Shown: piece by piece, positions 6,914 through 13,327 of the stretch
Position numbering within the stretch: position 1 is the first letter of the stretch
How the letters are laid out: each line of letters starts with the position of its first letter
Source: CAZYYO01 sp964650965
Lineage (GTDB): Bacteria > Bacillota > Clostridia > Lachnospirales > Lachnospiraceae
Length of the DNA: 24,766 nt
NCBI GenBank assembly: GCA_964650965.1
Contig: CAZYYO010000037.1
Coordinates: 1-24,766 of the forward strand
Direction of reading: 5' to 3'
The notes under the pieces: generated by a model
What the model was told of the DNA's origin: nothing
Seen by the model: only the letters and a program-made list of their open reading frames with translations
Database searches by the model: none
Made by a program: the position numbers and the translations under genes

Positions 6914-7906
6914 ATGAAAATAAACATTTATTATGGTGGACGAGGTGTATTAGACGATCCGACCCTTTATGTGATTAATAAGATGGAACAGGTTCTGGTA
7001 GAGCTTCGGGTAGAGGTACATAGGTATAATATATTTGAACAGAAGAATGCCATTGCTACCTTGCCTCAGACCTTGAAGGATGTGGATGGCATTATTCTTG
7101 CTACAACGGTAGAATGGCTGGGAATCGGTGGATTTATGAACCAGTTTTTGGATGCCTGTTGGTTGTATGGTGATAAGGAGAGGATGGCAGAAATCTATAT
7201 GCAGCCGGTGGTCATGTCTACCACCTATGGGGAGCGAGAAGGTGTCCTTACCTTAGAAAATGCATGGGAGATTCTTGGTGGATTGCCTTGCGCTGGACTG
7301 TGTGGATATGTAGAGGACATGGTTGCTTTTGAAATGAATCAAGAGTATTCCCATATTATTGAGAAAAAGGCAGAGAATCTGTACCGCACCATATCTCAAA
7401 AGGCAAAGGGACTGCCAACCAGTAATCAGGCGGTAACCAGAAGTGTTCTCCGTTCACAAAGCATGGAACTCACGCCACAGGAAAGTGAACAGCTGTCCCA
7501 ATATGTATCTGATGATACCTACGTGAAAAAACAAAAAGAGGATATAGAGGAATTATCATCTATGTTCCGAGATATGTTAGGACAAAGTGATCAAGGTGAC
7601 GAGGCTACAGAATACATTATGGATTTTCAGTCTCATTTCGCACCCCAGGAGGGCTTCGCTGCAAATTATTTATTTATGATTGAAGGAAAGAAGAAACCAT
7701 TGTATGTGGGCGTGGATAAAGAGGAGATTAACTGCCATTATGGACAGGGACAAAATATCGATGTGTATTGCAAGCTGACCTCAGAAATTATGGATAAGCT
7801 AGTTGCTGGCAGAATTACATTTCAGCGAGCCTTTAGTGTTGGCGAAATGACAGCAAAGGGGAACTTTAAGACGTTAAGAATGCTAGACAATCTATTCCCA
7901 TTTTAG
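6914..7906 (+). CDS. Flavodoxin-like / SCP2 domain fusion protein
   Basis: A 330-residue soluble protein. The N-terminal part (1-165; MKINIYYGGRG, DGIILATTVEWLGIGG, FLDACW, STTYGEREG) has the alternating pattern of flavodoxin/NADPH-dependent FMN reductase-like folds. A helical linker (about 165-235) follows. The C-terminal part (about 236-330) resembles SCP2-type lipid-carrier domains, including LVAGRITFQRAFSVGEMTAKGNF. ATG 6914 is chosen because the protein starts with the first beta strand; an in-frame TTG at 6887 has no ribosome site, while AGGAAAGGA lies at 6891-6899. The substrate is unknown; a flavin-dependent function with a hydrophobic ligand is inference. It converges on the histidine kinase gene, with stop codons overlapping by four bases (7903-7906). 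Confidence 0.82.
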   Translation: MKINIYYGGRGVLDDPTLYVINKMEQVLVELRVEVHRYNIFEQKNAIATLPQTLKDVDGIILATTVEWLGIGGFMNQFLDACWLYGDKERMAEIYMQPVVMSTTYGEREGVLTLENAWEILGGLPCAGLCGYVEDMVAFEMNQEYSHIIEKKAENLYRTISQKAKGLPTSNQAVTRSVLRSQSMELTPQESEQLSQYVSDDTYVKKQKEDIEELSSMFRDMLGQSDQGDEATEYIMDFQSHFAPQEGFAANYLFMIEGKKKPLYVGVDKEEINCHYGQGQNIDVYCKLTSEIMDKLVAGRITFQRAFSVGEMTAKGNFKTLRMLDNLFPF

Positions 7907-8553
7907 CAGGTGCGAATGGGGAAACGAATGATGAACATAGACCCACAAGTATTATTATTCCTAGCAGTAATGGTTCCCCCCAGTAGTTGAATGGCAGAGC
8001 GGGCAATAGTAAGTCCAAGTCCCAGGGAATCTTCCTTAGTTGTAAAACCGGGTTTGAAAATGCGCTCAACATCTTCACAGGGAAGTCCGCAGCCAAAATC
8101 CTTTAAGGTAATAATTAGATGGTTGTCCTTAGAGAATGCTTTTAAGAAGATATCACCACAGCAGTCAATGGCATCATAGGCGTTATCTACTAAAAGATTT
8201 AAAGCAAGACGCAGTTGTGTTGGGTCGAAGAACATATCAGGTAGATCGTCCTCTGCAGAAATGGTTAGACGAAACTCATCATCTTCATAGTTTGTTTCAA
8301 AATCGCGGAGAAATTTATGAAAAAATGACATAACATTAGTAAGCGTAGGATAAAAATTAGATTCTAAATCACACATAGGAAGTGCGTTAGAAATATTTAA
8401 AATACGCTTGGAAATATGCTTCGTCTCAGCCCACTGAGGATCGTTAGAGAGATTCTCATGTCGCAGCTCATATAGCTGTAAGGTACTGTTCAGAAAGGAT
8501 ATATAGTTTTTGAGTTCATGATACAGTGAACCATAGTCATCACTATCAATCAT
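7903..8553 (-). CDS. Orphan soluble sensor histidine kinase
   Basis: A 216-residue protein with the full set of HisKA/HATPase motifs: a phosphoacceptor region YHELKNYISF (His12), N box NLLVDNAYDA (Asn124), G1 box DFGCGLP (152-158), F box FKPGFTTK and G2 box GLGLTIA (178-184). There is no membrane segment, PAS or other sensor domain, and the H box begins only 11 residues from the start, so it is nearly a bare catalytic core, resembling NtrB/Spo0B-like kinases. No response regulator is adjacent; its partner must be elsewhere. The start is set by GAGGTGATTTT before ATG. The gene converges head-on with the flavodoxin-SCP2 gene and diverges from the HIT gene. Confidence 0.88.
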   Translation of the reverse strand: MIDSDDYGSLYHELKNYISFLNSTLQLYELRHENLSNDPQWAETKHISKRILNISNALPMCDLESNFYPTLTNVMSFFHKFLRDFETNYEDDEFRLTISAEDDLPDMFFDPTQLRLALNLLVDNAYDAIDCCGDIFLKAFSKDNHLIITLKDFGCGLPCEDVERIFKPGFTTKEDSLGLGLTIARSAIQLLGGTITARNNNTCGSMFIIRFPIRTC

Positions 8554-8599
8554 AAAATCACCTCACGTAAAACCATGAATGAGCAACAAGAATGTATCA

Positions 8600-8628
8600 A
8601 TTCTATCATAAAAATAACAAAATAACAA
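8600..8628 (-). promoter_or_regulatory. Candidate promoter for the histidine kinase gene
   Basis: On the minus strand TTGTTA (8628-8623) and TAGAAT (8605-8600) are separated by 17 bases, matching the sigma-A consensus at 4/6 and 5/6 positions, about 47 bases upstream of the kinase start codon. Confidence 0.4.
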
Positions 8629-8648
8629 ATACTTCTAATTTACAAAAG

Positions 8649-8678
8649 CTGACACATGCTATCAAATATAGATATAGA
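8649..8678 (+). promoter_or_regulatory. Candidate promoter for the HIT gene
   Basis: CTGACA (8649-8654) and TATAGA (8673-8678) with an 18-base spacer lie about 46 bases upstream of the HIT start. The -35 matches consensus at 5/6 positions; the -10 is weaker. It would diverge from the kinase promoter. Confidence 0.35.
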
Positions 8679-8724
8679 ATAGCAAAATAATATATGTGGA
8701 TGAAAGAAAAGGAGAGAAAACAAC

Positions 8725-9141
8725 ATGAGAAAGAACGATTGCATTTTCTGCAAAATTATTGCAGGAGAAATTCCATCAAACACCATTTATGAGGATGATG
8801 ATTTTAAGGTCATCTTAGATGCCAGTCCTGCACAGAAGGGACATGCATTGATTCTTCCTAAGAATCATTGTGATGATGTATACGATTTGGATGAGGGCAC
8901 AGCTGCCAAAATATTCCCATTAGCGAAGAAGCTGGCAACCCATATGACCCAGGTTCTTCATTGTGATGGATTCAATATTATGCAGAATAACGGAGAGGTT
9001 TCCGGCCAGACAGTGTTTCATTTCCATATGCACTTAATACCAAGATATAAGGATGCAGACAATTCACGGATTTTAAGCTGGACGCATGATACATTCACTC
9101 CAGAGGAAATGAAGGAAATCCGTGATTCGCTGGCATTATAA
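8725..9141 (+). CDS. HIT family nucleotide-binding hydrolase (Hint-like)
   Basis: A 138-residue protein covering the complete histidine triad fold. The N-terminal CIFCKIIAGEIP and the catalytic HFHMHLIP (HxHxHxx, about residues 107-114) are unmistakable. The Cys pair at the N-terminus (CxxC, residues 6 and 9) is typical of bacterial Hint-type members that can bind zinc with downstream His residues. Family enzymes hydrolyse purine nucleoside phosphoramidates or related nucleotide conjugates; the precise substrate cannot be read from sequence. The ribosome site AAGGAGAG lies upstream of ATG 8725. The stop codon is only three bases from the stop of the convergent murG gene. Confidence 0.95.
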   Translation: MRKNDCIFCKIIAGEIPSNTIYEDDDFKVILDASPAQKGHALILPKNHCDDVYDLDEGTAAKIFPLAKKLATHMTQVLHCDGFNIMQNNGEVSGQTVFHFHMHLIPRYKDADNSRILSWTHDTFTPEEMKEIRDSLAL

Positions 9142-9144
9142 GGA

Positions 9145-10209
9145 CTATTTTGCAATAGAATCGATGAGATCTAGGATAGTTGCAATAGAGTCTAGCTGTC
9201 CACTTGCTTCCATAGCATTCCGATAGTCGTTTTGATGAGACCTTACATGCTCGATGGCGTGAAATAGCACATCGCTTGTTAAGGTCTCTTCTTCTATTAC
9301 ATAGGAAAACCCTTGTTTTTCAAAGGATTTCGCATTCAAAATTTGATCGCCTCGGCTTGCAGCAGCAGAAAGGGGAATGAGAATATTTGGTTTATGAAGA
9401 GCTAACAGCTCACAGATAGAATTTGCTCCGGCGCGGGAGATGACCAAATCAGCCATAGCAAAAAAATCTGGGAGCTCTTCACTGATATACTCGAATTGCA
9501 CATATCCTTCGCGATTCGCATATTTTTGGTCTAAGTTTCCTTTTCCACACAGATGTACCACCTGAAACTCCATGAGAAGCTGATCTAAGGAATTTCTTAC
9601 TGCATTGTTAATGAAAACGGACCCAATGCTTCCACCAATGACCAGAAGCACAGGCTTTTGTGAGGTGAAATGGCATGCATCCAGAGCTGCTAGCTTGTTT
9701 CCATTTAACAGCTCCTTTCGAATCGGAGAGCCGGTTAATACAGCTTTGTCCTTCGGCAAATATTTCAAGGTCTCAGGAAAATTACAGCATACCTTAGAGG
9801 CAGCAGGAATGGCCAGTTTGTTGGCAAGACCAGGAGTAAGGTCAGACTCGTGAATGATGGCAGGGATATGTCTGGTTTTCGCAGCCAGGATAACAGGAAC
9901 AGATACAAAGCCACCTTTAGAGAATACAATATCAGGCTTCAGTTTTCCCAGCAGTCGTCGGGCTTGAAAGAAGCCTTTGATTACTTTAAATGGGTCGGAA
10001 AAATTCTTTATATCAAGGTAGCGACGAAGCTTACCAGAGGAAATTCCATAATAGTCAATTTTCTGATGCTCAATTAATCCCTTTTCAATCCCATGATAAG
10101 AACCTATGTAAGAGATTTCATATCCCCGTTCCTTTAATCCCGGGAAAAGGGCAATATTTGGAGTTACATGTCCAGCGGTACCGCCACCGGTCATAACGAT
10201 TTTCTTCAT
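9145..10209 (-). CDS. murG: MurG, UDP-GlcNAc transferase of peptidoglycan lipid II synthesis
   Basis: A 354-residue GT28 glycosyltransferase that adds GlcNAc to undecaprenyl-PP-MurNAc-pentapeptide (lipid I) to give lipid II at the cytoplasmic membrane face. Visible motifs are the N-terminal glycine loop TGGGTAGHVTPN, the HESDLTPGLANK stretch, LTGSPIR, GGSIGS and the UDP-sugar site SRAGANSICELLALHKPNILIPL. Start choice: ATG at 10209 lies 11 bases after a GGAG site; the in-frame TTG at 10218 is only two bases from that site. The gene stands alone here, whereas murG usually sits in the dcw cell-division cluster; whether a second copy exists cannot be seen. It has its own promoter candidate upstream. 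Confidence 0.95.
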   Translation of the reverse strand: MKKIVMTGGGTAGHVTPNIALFPGLKERGYEISYIGSYHGIEKGLIEHQKIDYYGISSGKLRRYLDIKNFSDPFKVIKGFFQARRLLGKLKPDIVFSKGGFVSVPVILAAKTRHIPAIIHESDLTPGLANKLAIPAASKVCCNFPETLKYLPKDKAVLTGSPIRKELLNGNKLAALDACHFTSQKPVLLVIGGSIGSVFINNAVRNSLDQLLMEFQVVHLCGKGNLDQKYANREGYVQFEYISEELPDFFAMADLVISRAGANSICELLALHKPNILIPLSAAASRGDQILNAKSFEKQGFSYVIEEETLTSDVLFHAIEHVRSHQNDYRNAMEASGQLDSIATILDLIDSIAK

Positions 10210-10255
10210 AATAAACAAGACTCCTTATCTGTCATAGTATATTTCTTTTCTTTCC

Positions 10256-10285
10256 ATAATATTACCCAACTTTATAAAAAGTCAA
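10256..10285 (-). promoter_or_regulatory. Candidate sigma-A promoter of murG
   Basis: On the minus strand TTGACT (10285-10280) and TATTAT (10261-10256) are 18 bases apart; each matches consensus at 5/6 positions. It lies about 47 bases upstream of the murG start. Confidence 0.55.
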
Positions 10286-10416
10286 GGGATATGGCTGATA
10301 TAAGTCGAAGCAGGTAGGAAAGTGTCGGTTACTTTTTCTTTTAAATCCAGGCAAGTATTTTTATAATAAGAAGGAACACAACAAAACAGTATCTGCAAAT
10401 ATTCAGGAGGAGAAGA

Positions 10417-10668
10417 ATGAGTCAGTGGTTCATTATTGCAATGGTATTGGTATGTACCAATGTAGCAACATTAGTATTACTTGTTATTCATATGATAAAA
10501 TTCCAGCGGTTAAATGAGAACTTTAACCATGTGGTAAGCAATATACAGACCTATTTAAACTATATTTTAAATGACCAGGAAGAGGAGAAGGAGCAAAGCA
10601 GGCAAAAAGAAATGCGGGAAAAGGAAGAAATCCTTGGACAAGTACTAGGAGAGCTGTTCACCTCCTAG
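10417..10668 (+). CDS. Small single-helix membrane protein of unknown function
   Basis: An 83-residue protein with one N-terminal hydrophobic helix (about residues 4-26), a polar linker and a highly charged, probably coiled-coil C-terminal half (EEEKEQSRQKEMREKEEIL). A very strong ribosome site (AGGAGGAG) stands before ATG 10417, and a TATAAT at 10362-10367 may be its -10 box, although no good -35 is present. I do not recognise the family and it has no obvious partner: murG diverges from it and the AraC gene converges on it. The layout suggests a small membrane-anchored adaptor with a cytoplasmic coiled coil, but this is only a structural guess. Confidence 0.72.
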   Translation: MSQWFIIAMVLVCTNVATLVLLVIHMIKFQRLNENFNHVVSNIQTYLNYILNDQEEEKEQSRQKEMREKEEILGQVLGELFTS

Positions 10669-10692
10669 CATTGTCCTGAAGAAGGCGGGAAA

Positions 10693-11757
10693 TTATAGCA
10701 GACGGAATTTCCCCGGAGTAATCCCATAATATTTTCGGAAGGTACGAATGAACTGGGTTGTATCCTGGTAGCCGATTTTATCGCAGACCTGCTCCACCTT
10801 CATATCGGTCTGCTTTAGCAGCTCGGCAGCGTTCTCCATTCGAATTTGCTGCAGCAGTCCGGAGAAGGTCTGCCCGGTCTGTTTTTTAATCATGGTGCTA
10901 AGGTAGGATGGGCTAAGATAGAAGTGCCGGGCACATTCCGGCAAAGTAATAGATTGGTAATGCTGTCGTATATAATTATCAATGGCAGCCATGCGTTCAT
11001 TTAGGACGTGGTCGCCTTTGGAAAATTCTACAGTATCCTCATAGTTTTGCACCAGATAGGGAAAGAAGGTGGCAAGCAGACCCTCTAGTACCTGATTGTA
11101 ATAGGGCAGGTGCTGTGTCTGCTGAGCCATCATATACAATAGTAATTCTCTCAGAAACTGATCCTTGCCCGTACGGAAGGTAAGGGAGTTCTGATAGTGT
11201 CTGGAATACAGGGTCTGTATCAGATATGAGGATAAGGTGGAGTGATTTTGCATCAGGAAGGAAAACACATTGTTAAAGGAGCTGCTGCGAATTTTAATGG
11301 TGACGGTCATACAATCTTCCTGAGCCTTAAGATAGTGTTCAACATTTGGCGGAATGATGGTAATATCTCCTATTCCCATGATTTCCTGAATACCCTCGAT
11401 TTTGTGCAGACAGCATCCTTCCAGAATACATACAATTTCAAAAAAATCATGAAGATGAGCTGGAATATGAATATACCGGGGAAGATGCTGAATCTCTACA
11501 TTTAAATCTGGCTGCATATACAGCTTTGCTGGTAGGATACCAGAATAATCGGTATAATACTGTGCCAGCTGAAGCTTATGAAAATCCTCTGCTTCCACCG
11601 TATCAAGAAGGGTGAAGTCATAGGGGTTGGCTTGATGCAGCAGGTATCTTAGATCAATATAGTCCAGATAACTGCCAGTATGCTGATAATAGGCATATCC
11701 AATTTCTTCTTCCATCTCCAGCTCCAGGAGAGAACGGTAAGTTTCTTTAATATTCAT
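10693..11757 (-). CDS. AraC family transcriptional regulator (cupin + HTH)
   Basis: A 354-residue regulator. An N-terminal extension (1-85) precedes a cupin-like sensing domain (about 88-165, with HIPAHLHDFFEIVCILEG and IIPPNVEHY). A C-terminal AraC-type double helix-turn-helix occupies about 255-354 (LPECARHFYLSPSYLSTMIK, then VEQVCDKIGYQDTTQFIRTFRKYYGITPGKFR). Such proteins sense small molecules, often sugars, and activate neighbouring operons. It is transcribed divergently from the GPH transporter, GH20 and esterase genes across a 180-base region containing paired direct repeats with 11-base period, so it is the probable local activator. The start is ATG 11757, with GGGAG eight bases upstream. 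Confidence 0.93.
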   Translation of the reverse strand: MNIKETYRSLLELEMEEEIGYAYYQHTGSYLDYIDLRYLLHQANPYDFTLLDTVEAEDFHKLQLAQYYTDYSGILPAKLYMQPDLNVEIQHLPRYIHIPAHLHDFFEIVCILEGCCLHKIEGIQEIMGIGDITIIPPNVEHYLKAQEDCMTVTIKIRSSSFNNVFSFLMQNHSTLSSYLIQTLYSRHYQNSLTFRTGKDQFLRELLLYMMAQQTQHLPYYNQVLEGLLATFFPYLVQNYEDTVEFSKGDHVLNERMAAIDNYIRQHYQSITLPECARHFYLSPSYLSTMIKKQTGQTFSGLLQQIRMENAAELLKQTDMKVEQVCDKIGYQDTTQFIRTFRKYYGITPGKFRLL

Positions 11758-11803
11758 AGGAGTACTCCCTGCAATATTTGCATTCGCTTATTTTATATTT
11801 TCT

Positions 11804-11823
11804 ATCATATCAGCATCATATCA
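11804..11823. promoter_or_regulatory. Direct repeat, possible AraC operator (regulator-proximal)
   Basis: ATCATATCA occurs at 11804-11812 and again at 11815-11823, a period of 11 bases, about one helical turn. Tandem half-sites on one face of the helix are typical of AraC family binding sites. It lies 47 bases from the regulator start, where it could mediate autoregulation. Confidence 0.45.
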
Positions 11824-11841
11824 CACACATAAAAAAGAATC

Positions 11842-11860
11842 TAATATAATACCGATATTA
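11842..11860. promoter_or_regulatory. Short inverted repeat in the divergent regulatory region
   Basis: TAATAT (11842-11847) and ATATTA (11855-11860) form a 6-bp inverted repeat with a 7-base centre. The surrounding DNA is AT-rich, so chance occurrence is possible. Confidence 0.25.
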
Positions 11861-11899
11861 TTAGAGAAAATATGTCATTCATTTAATTCCTGGGTCATG

Positions 11900-11916
11900 G
11901 TATCATCATAGTATCA
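11900..11916. promoter_or_regulatory. Direct repeat, possible AraC operator (transporter-proximal)
   Basis: GTATCA occurs at 11900-11905 and 11911-11916, again with 11-base period and sharing the TATCA core of the repeat at 11804-11823. It overlaps a weak -10-like TAGTAT (11909-11914) upstream of the transporter gene; no good -35 is present, as expected for an activator-dependent promoter. Confidence 0.4.
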
Positions 11917-11937
11917 AATAGATACAGGGGGATTTCT

Positions 11938-13311
11938 ATGAGCACACAGGAGTACAAATCATCATTAAAAGAGAAAATTTCATATGGAATGTATTATTTT
12001 GGACAGGGACTGGTATATACACTGGTGTCACAGTTTCTTATGTTTTACTATACGGATTATGCCCTGCTTTCGGCCCTGGCCATATCTGTATTAATGTTTG
12101 CAGGGAAGATATGGGATGGGGTAAATGATACCCTGTTTGGATTGATTATGGACAAGGTAAGATTCAAAAGCGGTAAGCGTTTTATCCCATGGATTCGTAT
12201 TTCTATGATTTCCATTCCCATTGCAACCATTCTGTTGTTTTCCATAGAAGACATTGACCATCTGGGACTAAGAATTGCAGCAGCAGTGATTACATACGTG
12301 ATTTGGGACCTGTGCTATACCGTATCGGATGCACCTATTATGGCATTGCCGACTGCTATGACAGGAAATGTAAAGGACAGGGGAACCTTTATGACCTTTG
12401 CCGGAATTGGTGGAGCAGTATCCATGGCAATCTGTGCAATTTTCATTCCATTGATTTACGTAAAATATGGATTTTTCGTTACAGGCGTAATTGTTGGACT
12501 GGCATCCTTTCTAATGATGAGCGTGGTGACTCTTTTCTGTAGAGAAAAATATCATGTGCAGGCATCGGCTGCCACGAACGCACCCTCCCTGCGGGAGACC
12601 TGGGAATATCTGAAGGGAAATCATTATCTGCAGCTGTTCTATGGATACCGCCTGGTATCAGGCATTGTATCCGTATCCATGCTTACCTATATGGCGAAAT
12701 ATTGTCTGGGAGATGTTACCAAGGTATCTCTTATTGCAGTATATTCCATGCCTATGATACTGGTGGTATATCTTTTGTCTCCATTTATCATGAAGAAATT
12801 CGATAAAATTGTAATCTATCGAACCTGCATGATTCTTACTATGGTGATGTATGCCATAACCTTCTTTGTAGGTTATAAAAATACCACTGCCGTTATCTGG
12901 TCTATGGCAGTGATTGCTGCATTGGCGATTCTTCCTTCGATTATGATGGGAGCTCTGCCTCAGGATTGTATCGAGTATGGAACCTTTAAGACAGGAATTC
13001 GAAAGGAAGGCATTACCTTTGCCCTTCAAAGCTTCGTGTCCAAAGTGGTTTCTGCTTTCGCATCAGCAAATGCAGCATTGATTCTACATTTTCTCCATTA
13101 TGATGCTCAGGCAGCAGTGCAGCCCCAGGAAACAATCACCACCATCTGGAGATGCACACTGTTAATTCCCTGTGCCGGCATTCTGCTGGGGCTTGGCTTC
13201 CTCTTCGCCTACAAGCTGAGAGATCAGGATGTACAGCTCATGAGTGATGCGAACCAGGGGAAGATTACCAGGGAAGAAGCATTAGAGAAAATGTCTCGCA
13301 CCTATCGCTAA
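11938..13311 (+). CDS. GPH/MelB-type sugar:cation symporter
   Basis: A 457-residue MFS-fold transporter of the glycoside-pentoside-hexuronide:cation symporter family, with about 12 hydrophobic segments. Family signatures are the N-terminal KISYGMYYFGQGLVY, KIWDGVNDTLFGLIMDK (the MelB-like WD..ND.. cation/sugar region), SGKRFIPWIR, and the late stretch LPQDCIEYGTFKTGIRKEG. These carriers import oligosaccharides or glycosides together with Na+ or H+. The gene starts with GGGGG upstream of ATG 11938 and is first in an operon with a GH20 hexosaminidase (16 bases downstream) and an esterase, so the likely cargo is an N-acetylhexosamine-containing glycoside. The cargo is inferred from context only. 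Confidence 0.93.
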   Translation: MSTQEYKSSLKEKISYGMYYFGQGLVYTLVSQFLMFYYTDYALLSALAISVLMFAGKIWDGVNDTLFGLIMDKVRFKSGKRFIPWIRISMISIPIATILLFSIEDIDHLGLRIAAAVITYVIWDLCYTVSDAPIMALPTAMTGNVKDRGTFMTFAGIGGAVSMAICAIFIPLIYVKYGFFVTGVIVGLASFLMMSVVTLFCREKYHVQASAATNAPSLRETWEYLKGNHYLQLFYGYRLVSGIVSVSMLTYMAKYCLGDVTKVSLIAVYSMPMILVVYLLSPFIMKKFDKIVIYRTCMILTMVMYAITFFVGYKNTTAVIWSMAVIAALAILPSIMMGALPQDCIEYGTFKTGIRKEGITFALQSFVSKVVSAFASANAALILHFLHYDAQAAVQPQETITTIWRCTLLIPCAGILLGLGFLFAYKLRDQDVQLMSDANQGKITREEALEKMSRTYR

Positions 13312-13327
13312 GGAAAGGAAATGGTTT

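Noticed and set aside
12658..13029. 123-codon open frame on the minus strand
   Set aside because: It is fully antisense to the GPH symporter gene and rich in His/Asn/Ser as expected of a shadow frame.
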